Assembly (NCBI GenBank): GCA_009760855.2
Contig: WPIO01000020.1
Span: 3,767,501 to 3,805,000 of the forward strand
Direction of reading: 5' to 3'
Origin: Cristatella mucedo
Lineage: Eukaryota; Bryozoa; Phylactolaemata; Cristatellidae
Length of the DNA: 37,500 nt
Below the pieces are notes generated by a model, which was not told the origin of the DNA, did not search any database, and saw only the letters and a list, made by a program, of their open reading frames with translations. The translations under genes were made by a program, and so were the position numbers. Positions 1-9,479 of the stretch are shown here, piece by piece. The first letter of the stretch is position 1. The number at the start of each line of letters is the position of its first letter.

Positions 1-560
1 GCTCCAGTAATCGCACCGCCGCCGCCGCCGCCGCCCGCCGGTTTTCACCCAGAGGCTAGCTAACAGACGCCTGCCTAACAAGAGGCGCGAGACAATGCGA
101 AGCGGAGCCGCCGCTTCCGAGCGTCGCCTAGCAGCGCCAGCGGAGTTTCGCCGCCGGCGGCAACGGCTACGAGACGCCGAGTGAGCGAGCGGACTGCGCC
201 GGCGCCTCGGCGTGCGAGCAACGGCGTCGCGACCTCCGCCTCCGCCGCCGCCGCTGCTGCTGCCTCGGCCCCGGCGGCGGCGCCTCGGCTTCCCACTCGT
301 CTGCTGCTACGCTGAGGAGGCTGCAGCTGCGGCGGCAGCGGCCGCCGACTTCGCTTCTTTCAATTCGCCCAGACGATGGATCGGCGCCGCGGCGGCGGCG
401 GATCGGCACCGCGGCGGCTGCGGCAGGACTTCGCTACTGCCGCGCGTCTTCCCGTCCGTCCACGGCACGCGCGACGAACGACCCCTCGCAACGACATCTG
501 CTCTCCTGCTGCCGACTAGGCACATCCCTTCCAGCCATGCTGAGCTGCTAGTTCCATGGC
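1..560. other. CpG-rich block with CCG/CGG repeats, no supported gene
   Basis: This stretch is very rich in CpG and in short CCG, CGG and GCN triplet runs (for example near 17-38, 237-290 and 325-350). Long open frames exist on both strands, but they consist of Ala/Arg/Pro runs that follow from the composition, and no domain is recognisable. It could be a CpG-island promoter or an untranslated first exon of a gene outside the window, but nothing in the sequence fixes this. Confidence 0.5.
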
Positions 561-627
561 AATAGTAATAACACATCTGCTATGGCGCCCCAGAGAACTC
601 AATCTTTTTCTAGGCACTTAATACAGA
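561..627 (-). mobile_element. CR1/L2-like LINE 3' tail (solo fragment)
   Basis: Read on the minus strand this is a copy of the 3' tail that recurs through the window: a GTGCCTAGAAAAAGATT block, then GAGTTCTCTGGGGCGCC, then an AT-rich end with ATTACTAT. It matches the tail that directly follows LINE coding sequence at 8.2 kb. No coding part remains, so it is a severely 5'-truncated insertion or a SINE remnant with the same tail. Confidence 0.75.
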
Positions 628-949
628 TGCTCTATAGAAAGCGTTACCAAATGATTGGTGACAACATCCGCAAGCTGCAGTCAGAGTGTAAGCAGGCGTA
701 TGCACATGAAGGACGAATCGCTAAGATCCACTAGATGGCAGCACCTCAACTGCTCTCCTGACTCTGCTATGCTCCCCACTTTCTCTTTGTTGAGAGAGAT
801 GCAGTCTGCTAGCTAACGAATGCGTACCGACAGCCGCCTACGCTGTGCGTGCGCTATACAAAAACTCTCCTGCTTAACACCCACGTAGTCTTTGTCGCTT
901 TGTGGAGTTACAGATGAAGATACACTCATACATACCGACCTACCTAGAT

Positions 950-1088
950 CTAAATCCTAGCCCGAGGATAAGATGTTCTCTTTTCGCGAGCCAGGTCGTG
1001 GGTCGAACCCTGCAGAGGGCACTCTTTCATTGTCCACTGCAAGAGACGGCGATAGCCGCAAAAGCTTTTCCAACGCTATTAAAAAAAA
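950..1088 (+). mobile_element. SINE-A copy (tRNA-derived SINE)
   Basis: A box-A-like sequence TAGCCCGAGGATAAG lies at 958-972 and a box-B-like GGGTCGAACCC at 1000-1010, the spacing of an internal RNA polymerase III promoter. The sequence after box B, including CATTGTCCACTGCAAG (1029-1044) and the following CGGCGATAGCCGC, matches the body of the copies at 4.2 kb and 36.0 kb, which are on the other strand. It ends in a short A run near 1080-1088. The acceptor stem does not pair well, so I call it a SINE and not a tRNA gene. The family name SINE-A is mine. Confidence 0.65.
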
Positions 1089-1089
1089 C

Positions 1090-2180
1090 GAGGCTGTCGC
1101 ATCGGCCCACGAGAAGTCGCCGCCGTCATCGCTTAGTTAGTCCGTTCGCGTTTACTTTTCGCCACCGCCCCAGTGTCTCCCGCGCTGCGCTGGCTGCGTG
1201 GCGGGCGCGAGTGGAGCCTTCGACGTGAGGCCTTCGACGGCGGGACCTGCGAGCCGCGTCGGTCTGGCGTTGTATCGAGCGTCCCGGAAGCAGCTTCGCC
1301 GGAAGCTTCGCGGTCTGGGCATAACGGCGGGCGCGCCCGCGAGCGAGCGAGAGGGCTGCGAGATCGATTTCCGAAACGGCCGCGCGAGCGGCTTCAATTT
1401 CCGGATCTCCTGAGCCCGCGGCCGATCGGCGTCATGAACCCTCGCGAGGCCGGCCCGCACGGTCTCGCGTCAGCTTCGCTCGGACGTGCGGAGGGACTGC
1501 TCGCCCCGGCGGCGGCCCCCCCCCCGGAGCGATGGCGGCAGGGCGTGTGCGGCGGCCGCGGCGAGCGCTCGTGCGACCCGTCAATCGCGACGGCCACTCT
1601 GAAAAGCACCAGTGGACGAAACTGGCGATTTCTACGCGCAGCGCAGGACAGTGAACTTGCGGTCGCGCGCGCACGCTTTAACAGTTCGCCCGTAGAAGAA
1701 GCTACGAGGGCGGCTTACCCGGCTTCCGGTTCGGCTGACCTCGCAACTTCCTCGACTCGCGTCAATTGCTTCTTCTACGCGCAAATTGACAAGGCGCTCG
1801 TACGACCGTAGACGTATTCATACAAAGTGGTTTCATAACTCGCGCATGTTGGTGCCGCTTGAGCCATGTAGGGCGTGAAAATTAATCTGTCACTTACAGT
1901 AGCCGCCTTCGTCGCCACGAGCTGCAGTAGAAATGCTCGCCGGCTTTTGTAAGTAGATGATCATTTTTCCTACCGTTCGGCTGCCAACCGTGGCCCGCGG
2001 AGGGGCTTAGCAAAGCGCCAGCGAATGTGGTGCAGGACCGCAAGCGAGGTAGCCTGTGAAGCGAGCACACCGCGCTCGCGGCGGCGGCCGTGCGCAGCGG
2101 CGAGAGGCGGCCGACAAGAGGCCGTAGAAGCGGCAATACTGCAGCGGACGGACGGACGCGCGTCATCGCGCTGCTCGAAG
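1090..2180. other. CpG-rich non-coding DNA, no supported gene
   Basis: GC-rich sequence open in several frames on both strands (longest about 212 codons from 1173 on the plus strand). The predicted proteins are rich in Arg, Ala, Ser and Pro, overlap each other on opposite strands, and show no recognisable domain, signal peptide or membrane segment. I treat these as composition artefacts. Confidence 0.5.
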
Positions 2181-2184
2181 TAAT

Positions 2185-2245
2185 CAGACAGACAGACAGA
2201 CAGAGATGCAGAGAGAAGGAGAGAGAGAGAGAGAGAGAGAGAAGG

Positions 2246-2278
<33 letters not shown>

Positions 2279-2294
2279 GAGAGAGGGAGAGAGA
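2185..2294. repeat. (CAGA)n then (GA)n microsatellite
   Basis: Five CAGA units at 2185-2204 lead into a GA tract broken by AAGG, GGGA and GTAGAGC interruptions up to 2294. The plus strand is almost purely purine. Confidence 0.95.
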
Positions 2295-3530
2295 ATTTCC
2301 TTTCGAGTCGGTGTGGCTGTGTGCTAGCCCGGACCGGTTGCGGGTAGCCCGGACCGACGGGAGTTACCTACCTACCGGACAATCCACGACGGACAATTCT
2401 CCCGGAATTGCGTGAGCGCTCAATAACTTCCCGCAGCTTTTTTATCTGAACAACAGTACAATATTTTATGAAAAATAGGATACTAACAAAATCCGCCACA
2501 GTGCAGTCCAATGGACCGTATCGCCCGCGGGGGTTTCGCTTGACTACGATGGGGGGGGTAAGTAATCTGAAATGATTCTTGGCAAGCCTAACATAACCGA
2601 ATTTCAGTTACCCTTCTCTGGTGGCCGTGCCATACACTGGAATGAAGGGGAAAAAGCAAGAGTGGCGCGGCAGTAGAGCGCCTACGAGCCTGAGTAGAGC
2701 GCCTGCTCCTGCGACACTCCTGCCGCTGGCGCCGACGCGGCGGTTGCGCTTTTTTAAGTATCCATGACAAACCGGCGACACACTTGCGATCGGTCGGCGA
2801 TGCCGATTCGGCCTATTTAACGGCGGCTTGCCCTACGCTGTCGACTAGTAGCAGGCAGGAATCGGTCCCGGCCCCATGGGCGTTATCTCCCGCGTACGGT
2901 TCTCCGCGGCGCATCCGCCATCGATCGGCCGCATAAGACCCGGCTTTAATCGGTCAGCACGTGAACGGTGGCGCTACGGTAGTGAACGGGGCTGCGAGCG
3001 GACTCTTCAATGCGACGCCGGGAAGGATGGAAAATAAGCTCGGTCGATCTCGAGAGTCGAACCTGTGACCGGACGACGGTTTGCGCTCGCACATTTCAAA
3101 GAATGAGCCTCGTCGCGTTCGCCTGGCTGAGCCGCCGGAGCGGCTAAAGCTTGGCACGGCGAGCGGGCGCTTAAAGTTTGACTCGCCGGCGATTGACGCG
3201 GCGACGACGAGCGATCGCCGCAGCTAACCTTGCCCAACTGCACTCTTGCAGCAGCCAGCGCCGACCCGAACGACCGCCACGGGGCGGTCGCAGCCAAAGC
3301 GGCTGTCCAAAGCGCACAAGCACCGGCCTCTCTCGCCGTTGAGGCAGCGGTCGCACCGGACAGACGACAGTTTATTTACGCGCGCGGCGTCCCGGCGCAC
3401 GCCCGCTCTGCCCGGCGTCCTCGTCACAACTAGACTCTGGGTCAGCACGATCCGCTCTCCCATCCGCCCCTTCCAGGACAGCGACACGTACAAGCCGGGC
3501 TAAGCCGCACGCCAAGCTGGCTAAGAAACA
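2295..3530. other. Unassigned mixed-GC sequence
   Basis: No gene, element or strong repeat is supported here. A small direct repeat AGTAGAGCGCCT occurs at about 2670 and 2691. Open frames near 3.0-3.5 kb overlap on both strands and lack any recognisable domain. Confidence 0.4.
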
Positions 3531-3536
3531 TCGAAT

Positions 3537-3595
3537 GCGGGCCAGCGTGCAGCAGCCGCGCGCTGGCCCGCAATCGAACCGCAGCGCTGGCCCGC
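3537..3595. repeat. Inverted repeat with an extra arm copy
   Basis: GCGGGCCAGCG at 3537-3547 is the exact reverse complement of CGCTGGCCCGC at 3561-3571, giving an 11-bp stem with a 13-nt loop. The right arm is repeated at 3585-3595, so two alternative hairpins are possible. Confidence 0.8.
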
Positions 3596-3997
3596 TGGCG
3601 GTCGACTCGTCCGTCGAATGACTGAAGCCGCGCGCTTTCGCGGTCCGCCTTGCTTCCGCCCTGCCTCAGTCCGGCTTCAGTATTCCGAGGCGCGCGTCAC
3701 CAAGACTGGGAAGTTCGAGGCTGGTGGAAGACCAGACGCCGATTGGAGAAGAAGCTGAGCGCGGCCCTACTTGTCGTCGGCCGAGTCGAAGGCCAGACCG
3801 ATGCGACACGAGCGGCGAAATTGACGTCGACGCGCTCCCCGCAAGAGTCCACAAGAGTGAGTCCATTTTGCATGTAATCCAACGAGCCCCCTCATATTCC
3901 AATCAGATCGCGAGGCGGAGGCCGCGATACAGGCGGTCGCGGAAAGACTTCAATTCACCAGTAAGCGCATGGCGGAGGAACACTTTCTAGCTGGCCA

Positions 3998-4111
3998 GAA
4001 CAGAAGCATGACAGAAGCTGGATATAAGCTGGACCGAAGCATGACAGAAGCACGACAGAAGCTGGACAGAAGCAGGACAGAAGCTGAATAGAAGCTGTAC
4101 AGAAGCAGGAC
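3998..4111. repeat. Minisatellite with an approximately 11-bp unit
   Basis: Around ten degenerate copies of ACAGAAGCTGG / ACAGAAGCATG run through this stretch. Unit length varies slightly, with tandem AAGCWGGAYMG variants. Upstream sequence (3600-3997) shows nothing I can assign. Confidence 0.8.
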
Positions 4112-4194
4112 CTACCGTGTAAATACGATACATCGTCTAAACGCTGTCCGCAATACAATCTCGTCGCTATTAAGGAAATTCTAGCTGATTCAAC

Positions 4195-4346
4195 AGCCTC
4201 TTTTGTATAGCGATATAAGAGCCTTTACGGCTATCACCGCCGCTTATAGCGGCGATAAAGGATCGCCTACGGCAGGATTCGGACTCACGACCTCGGTCCC
4301 GAGGTCGTGAAAAGCGACCGCCTTACCTCGGCTCGAGCGGCATCGC
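4195..4346 (-). mobile_element. SINE-A copy (tRNA-derived SINE)
   Basis: On the minus strand, box A (CGAGCCGAGGTAAGGCGGTC) falls within 4319-4338 and box B (GAGTCCGAATCC) within 4273-4286, followed by TAGGCGATCCTTTAT, which is shared with the copy at 36.0 kb. The body then has a hairpin (CGCCGC 4238-4243 with GCGGCG 4249-4254) at the same place where the 36.0-kb copy has a different but also paired hairpin, then the shared GTGATAGCCGTAAAGGC block. Part of the tRNA-like region is itself a palindrome, CGACCTCGGTCCCGAGGTCG (4289-4308). Confidence 0.8.
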
Positions 4347-4349
4347 ACC

Positions 4350-6685
4350 AACTGACAATGAAATAGGTCTACGGGAGTTCTGCAATCGCATTTCACGAGC
4401 AAATAAGAAAGCCGGCTGTACTTAAGCAAACAAGTGTTCCACATTGGTGTTTTATTCGTCAATGCTCATGAATTGCTCAGCTTAACTTTAGTGCGCCACC
4501 ACGGCTCACCTTGCCACTGGAGTGTAGCCGTTTCCAGGTGAGGACAGAACCTTCTGCCGCAGAGGCCATAGACTAGCATTCAACCGGCTCCTAGCCGCAA
4601 TAATTCAGAAACCACGAATAATATCTCAACAGTCAAAATTTGGCTGATCTAGCTTCAATGCGCGAGATAGCGTATAATCGGGCACGCAGCTCCATGAATA
4701 TCGTAAACGCCCCGAGATGATAATAAAACGGTATAGGCCGTTTTAGTCTCAAAGAGAACTAAATTTTCTCTTGGAATTTTTTATGACCTGAAAAAAGTGA
4801 GCACGTCTACTCGCTATAAAACGAGAAAACCTTTTGCACCACGCCCTAAGAGGACTCATTCTCTATCCATCCAGGCGCTCAAAAGCTCGCAAAACTAATC
4901 GTGCTTTTAATATCTACCACTGTAGCACGCATAAGTACCGAATGGAAAATTCACAGATCGAGTGGAATACTAAAAACCCGAGGCGACTTGGCGAGTCGTG
5001 GCGGAATAAGGCTGCCAGTGTAAAACTCGGCTTGAAAGCTGACTTGCGCGTATTTCGCTGCGCACGTAACCGTGTCCCGAGATTATAGACGGTGAGCTTG
5101 ACCCGGCTGAACATCGATTGCCAAATACGAGCTTGGCCGCTGAATTAGAACCGGCACCGATTACGAAATACCCGCGATAAGCCGAGGCTCATAAGCAGCG
5201 CGATGAATGATCGTGTACGATTGTAATTATTGCACGACTTACGATCTGGCTACTATATATGATAAGGGATTGGCCTGAATTCTCGCCTGATCGAATTCTC
5301 GCTTTCTAGGAGCAACAGTCTGCCGGTCGGTGAGTCCTAGCGCTGAGCGCGAGCTCGCTGCCAGCCTGCGAGCGAGCCAGCTGGAAGTCGCCAGCTGCAT
5401 TAGGCTAGCGTTGTACTTTCTAATGCTGAGCGCTGCCGTTTGCGCCGCGCGCGGTGCATCGAGCGTCGCCACCGTCGGCGCATGGCTAGCTCCAGGTCTG
5501 CGCGCACTTTGCACGCTGCTGCGTCCGCTACCCGAACCGGCGAGGGGTCGCGCGAGGTCGCGAGCTGCGGCAATGTCATCGTCGGTGTTACTCGCCGGGG
5601 CGCTCGAGTACATTCCGCAGCTCGCCTGTACGCAGCGTCGTTCCCTTTATGACGTACCGTGGCGTTTGATGTCCCGCGCCACAATACGTCAATAATATAA
5701 AATCTGAGGATATTACCTGGGGCCACCCATACAGCGGTCCCAATCGCTCGCGCGTACGCTCTGTCATAAATACTTACCGCGGGCAGCTTGTTATTGCGGC
5801 AATCTGCCTTTGATAGGTGCCGCCCGATCGGCTAGGATTCTAACGCTTCCTCCAGTCGCGTCGACCTCGGTGGGCGATTTGTAGTCTAACGCGCGCAAGC
5901 CCGGGTAAGCAGGCGGTTGGGGGGTTCTGCATCGGACCCGTTTCGCGAGTGGACGCCAACGCCTGACTAGACCAGGAACTCTCACTCGCGAGAGACGTGC
6001 TTCCTTGGCGCACCCGACCTTCCGGTAACGGACGCGTGTGAAATTACAGGAGGAAATGTCGGTAGAGGGTGCTGGGACGTCAGAAGTTGCTGAGATGGAT
6101 CAGCTAGGTAAGGTCGAGATCGCTGCGTCTCGCGCGCGCGCGCGCGATACCGGCACCGAAGCGTTCGGGATGCTCGAAGCGTCGAGCCTGCGTCGCTCGC
6201 GCGCGGCGAAGAACGCGTGGCCCGCCGGGATCTCTGCGATCGTCGGATTCCGTGAGCTCGGTTCGTTTCTCGATCCGAGCACGAGAAGGGGGAGATTTTT
6301 TGGGTAAGAGCTGCTCAGTCAGCGCTCCTCCGGGGGTGGGGTGTGGGTGGCGGTGTAATTCGGGAATAGTTGCCCGAAGTATCTGGAAGCCCCGGGAAGC
6401 GCCGCACACGTCGAGCTCGATTCTGGCTATCTTGCGCAGGCGCAGAGAATCGCAGCGGTTCTACGGCGAACCGGAAGCGGTTTGCTGAAAGCGCTGCTAC
6501 TAAATGTGCGCGCTCTCGACCGAAGGAAGGCGCGCGCCACGGTGGACTGGCTCGGACGGCGACGTTTGCTGCCACGCTAACTCGCTCCGTCCAGGCGACT
6601 GCGGTGTTGTGTGCGCATGCGCGCTACCCTTGGGTCGTCGCCGATGCTCGACTTGCTGCCTTTCCCAGCGTGCATTTCTTTCCTC
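4350..6685. other. Unassigned DNA, AT-richer then CpG-rich
   Basis: The first part (4350-5300) is AT-richer with no coding signal I trust. From about 5300 to 6650 the DNA is CpG-rich, with overlapping open frames on both strands and a pure CG dinucleotide run at about 6130-6146 that could form Z-DNA. No domain, splice structure or repeat family is recognisable. Confidence 0.4.
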
Positions 6686-6689
6686 AGCT

Positions 6690-6776
6690 TTTCCAAGCAT
6701 ATGTAAAGTGCCTAGGAAGAGAAGCGGTTCAATTAGGGGCTCTATGTAAATGCCTCATTTATTATTATTGCCATTT
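6690..6776 (+). mobile_element. CR1/L2-like LINE 3' tail (diverged)
   Basis: CATATGTAAAGTGCCTAGGA starts a recognisable but diverged copy of the family 3' tail, ending in CATTTATTATTATTGCC. The middle (GGTTCAATTAGGGGCTC) departs from the consensus seen at 8.2 and 36.2 kb, so this copy is older or from another subfamily. Confidence 0.65.
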
Positions 6777-7203
6777 TTAAGGTCCCTCTTAGGTAGACCC
6801 CGGCCACGCCTCGTCCGGAGTGCTAGGCCCTGAGCTTCCCTCCACCTCTCGCAGTGCCCCCGCCCTCCCCCTCGCAGCGCCCTCGGCGAGCTCGTGCGCC
6901 AGAAGGTGCAGCACGCTGGTCTCGCTGAGATCTAGAGGGCACTCGCACGAAGGCTCGTTCGGCGGAGAAAAGCGTTGCTAGGAGGCACGCGCGGCAGCCG
7001 CCGCCTCTCGTCCATCTTGCGAGTCCGTCTTGCCTCCGCTCCCATGAAACTGCTGCCTTGAGCACTGATTATTGCATACGAAAGTGTGCTTTCCAATTGT
7101 TCTCGCGAAGTGCCGCCGGAGAATCCAAGCACCGAGCGAAGAAATTCTTCTAGAGTCACTTCAATTCACTCTGGTGGAAAGATGTCCGCGAAGTCAGTGA
7201 AGA
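6777..7203. other. GC-rich DNA between two LINE tails, nothing assigned
   Basis: GC-rich at its left side, becoming AT-richer after about 7050. There is no gene or repeat signal that I can support. Confidence 0.4.
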
Positions 7204-7276
7204 TTAATACTAGTAATCGTTGCAATAGATCTGTATAGCGCCTTCAGAGAACTTAATCTCTTTTCTAGACACTTTA
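7204..7276 (-). mobile_element. CR1/L2-like LINE 3' tail, inverted next to a LINE body
   Basis: The reverse complement contains AAAGTGTCTAGAAAAGAG and TTAAGTTCTCTGAAGGCGC, the family 3' tail. It lies head-to-head against the plus-strand LINE fragment that begins about 10 bp downstream, so this is a separate insertion. Confidence 0.75.
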
Positions 7277-7284
7277 CCTGTCGT

Positions 7285-8272
7285 TACTTACGAATTACAG
7301 CTAATTTTCAAAAACTAAACGATGATAAAACTAACTTACTAGTTATGGACAAACCCAGTGTGATTCAGAAATTGGAAAGGCTGACGCTCGAAATTGACTC
7401 TGCCAGCATATCTCCTGTTGAATCAGCTAGAAATCTAGGTGTCATGTTCCAAAATGACCTCTCGTTAGACGACCACATCATCTCCACGATCAAGTCTGCC
7501 TACTTTCAGCTACATAACATTGCCAAAATTCGGGCTTGTTTAGATAAGGATACCACGTCTAAGATGGTCCATGCATTCGTGACATCCCGTCTTGACTTCT
7601 GTAACTCACTGTTTACTGGCCTACCAGCATGTGCGATCAGGCGATTACAGCTGATGCAAAACTCCGAAGCTAGGCTTGTCTGTCGTGAGTGTCGCAGTTG
7701 CCACATCCCACGTCTTCTCGCCGACCTGCACCGGCTACCAGTCAAGCAACGGATTGACTTCAAGGTTTTGTCGCTCACTTTTAGGTCACTTCATTCTTTG
7801 GCTCCAGCCTATCTCTCAGATGTAATCCCCCACCAGGCCAAGCATCGTACCACCCGCTTTTCGGAATCCAATAGTCTAGAAATACCTCGTACAAACCTTA
7901 AATCCTTTGGAGACCGTGCATTTAGTTCGTATGCTCGCAAAGCCTGGAACTCACTCCCGACTTGCGTCAGAACATCTCCTGACTTGACCAGATTTAAAAA
8001 GAACAGCTATTTAGGACAGAATTTAGTGGGTCCCTGCGATTCGTCCTTAATGTGCTTATGCGTGCTGACACTGTGCATGCTGCCACTAACCACATTTGCA
8101 TGCTGACCCTGTGCATGTCACCCCTAACCATGTTATTCATGTTGTTTATCAAGCATAATATTACTCACCATTCAATTGCGTTTCCCTTCGCAGCAAATGT
8201 AAAGCGCCTAGAAAGAGATTGAGTTCTCTGAGGGCGCTTTATCAAGTGCATTATTGTAATTATTACTGATTG
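7285..8272 (+). mobile_element. CR1/L2-like LINE, 3' part with reverse-transcriptase C-terminus
   Basis: This is a 5'-truncated non-LTR retrotransposon. Coding similarity starts upstream of the first ATG (ANFQKLNDDKTNLLVMDK from about 7291) and runs on through ESARNLGVMFQNDLSLDDHI, FVTSRLDFCNSLFTGLP, LHRLPVKQRIDFKVL, SLHSLAPAYLSD and AWNSLP. These are conserved features of the region downstream of the YADD active site in CR1/L2-type ORF2 proteins. The endonuclease and the catalytic RT core are missing. Near 8000 the frame shifts after TRFKKN. The 3' UTR follows, with repeated TGCATGCTGACCCTGTGCATG-type sequence, then the GCAAATGTAAAGCGCCTAG tail at about 8195 and an ATT-rich end. It is the longest open LINE fragment here, which suggests it is among the younger ones, but it cannot move by itself. 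Confidence 0.9.
7345..8106 (+). pseudogene. LINE ORF2 fragment, 253 codons
   Basis: Open frame inside the LINE above, containing only the C-terminal part of the retrotransposon reverse-transcriptase protein. The ATG at 7345 is not a real start, because homologous sequence continues in frame upstream. The last 40 or so codons are read in a shifted frame, since the usual KKLKTYLF-type end is replaced by unrelated residues. It is probably non-functional. Confidence 0.85.
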
Positions 8273-8469
8273 CCCTGCTAACTATCCGACATCTTCCCCA
8301 ACAAGTTATTACAGTATCATTCAAGCAGTCTGTTGTTAAGGATCGTTAATATGTCACGCATTTGATATCCGTACATTTGTGGCTACATCGAATGTATATT
8401 TAGTATACATGCGAACTTGTACAGAGGAGTCTGTGGCGGGGGAGGGAGAGATGCAGTTGGTTTGTGCAG

Positions 8470-8557
8470 ATGTATATGTATATATGTATATGTTTGAGTA
8501 TGTTCGCGGGTTAATATATGCATATATATGTATATATGTGTGTATGTATTTATGTAT
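8470..8557. repeat. Degenerate (TATG)n / (TA)n repeat
   Basis: Irregular ATGTATAT and TGTGTATG units, a diverged microsatellite of alternating purine and pyrimidine. It overlaps no credible coding frame. Confidence 0.8.
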
Positions 8558-8675
8558 CCAGGAGCATGTTACTCATATGCGTAAGCATATGCAGTATAAA
8601 ATCGTTCGTTAACTCCTCAACCGTCAATAACGAAATTTTCGAAAATCCACGTCGAAAGCTTTTTTGTCCCCCTCA

Positions 8676-8797
8676 GGTTTGGCACTGGGTTAATTAAGAT
8701 GTCCACGCCTTAAACGACCGAGGTCTTGGGCCCTGCGGCACATGCGAAGCGCCTGCATAGAGAGCAAGATGTCTTAGGGCGCTATACCGATAAATTA
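8676..8797 (+). mobile_element. SINE-B copy (tRNA-derived SINE with LINE tail)
   Basis: GGTTTGGCACTGGGTTAA at the left aligns with the box A region of the copy at 34.27 kb (GGTTTGGCCCAGGGGTTAAG). CCTTAAACGACCGAGGTC is also shared with that copy. The right part (GCGAAGCGCCTGCATAGAGA ... CTTAGGGCGCTATA) is a version of the LINE 3' tail. This copy is diverged, and box B is degraded to GGTCTTGGGCCCTG. The family name SINE-B is mine. Confidence 0.65.
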
Positions 8798-8859
8798 TAA
8801 ATTGGTGTCGACCTTTCCGGTGCACTTGAAACAACTAGCGAATTCGCTCTTGCGATGCT

Positions 8860-8860
<1 letters not shown>

Positions 8861-8896
<36 letters not shown>
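8861..8896. repeat. (CCG)n trinucleotide repeat
   Basis: About twelve perfect CCG/CGC units. Both strands are open across it (poly-Ala), which explains the open frames here. Confidence 0.95.
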
Positions 8897-9344
8897 TCTC
8901 CGCGGTCTCTTCTCGCGTTTCTTCGCACGTCCTCGTTTGGCCCTGAGTGCTGAGAGACCGACCGATCGGCACGCTTCGCTGAGTCTCATTGAGCCGTCCC
9001 GTCGCCGAGGCCCGCGATCGCCATGCACTCGTCGCACGTATACCGCGCAGTCTGTCAAACCGCGAGCGCAGCTCTAGCGTGAATGAAATATCAAACTTGA
9101 GAGCTCATTTAGCGCTAATCGGCCAGGTGCACCGCACGCGCGCACGACTCGCACGCTCTGCGTTACGCGTGGTGGCCGACTGAGCCGCCACACTTTGCGG
9201 TGCCCTACGCTTTTGATGAATTTTCCCAAGGGCATTTTCATTTTGGTCAGATTCGGCACCAAAATGTCGCTGAACTTGATTTAAGCATCGCGACAAGCTT
9301 AAGCCGGTCGGAAAAAACGAGCGTTTGCGGAATATGTTAGCGCT

Positions 9345-9465
9345 CGCCTGACCCAGCGGAGAGTCGCTAGAACTTTGCGGCCAAGGCCCAGGTGGCAGGT
9401 TCGAGTCCTATTGTAGCTACTGCTTTATTTTCTGCTGCCAGGGGTTGAAAGGCGGCGCTAAACAT
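9345..9465 (+). mobile_element. Possible SINE-A-like tRNA-derived element
   Basis: TGACCCAGCGGAGAG (about 9349-9363) resembles box A and GGTTCGAGTCC (about 9398-9408) is a very good box B. The spacing fits a polymerase III internal promoter. The sequence after it (GTAGCTACTGCTTTATTTTC) partly resembles the SINE-A body. The acceptor and T stems pair poorly, so a working tRNA gene is unlikely. It could be a diverged SINE-A copy or another tRNA-like relic. Confidence 0.45.
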
Positions 9466-9479
9466 CTAAGCGCTTAGTT

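Noticed and set aside
1173-1811. Plus-strand 212-codon frame
   Set aside because: The start lies in CpG-rich DNA, and the product is low in hydrophobic structure and unrecognisable.
9345-9425. Functional tRNA gene
   Set aside because: Box A and box B are good, but acceptor and T stems do not pair and the element continues into SINE-like sequence.
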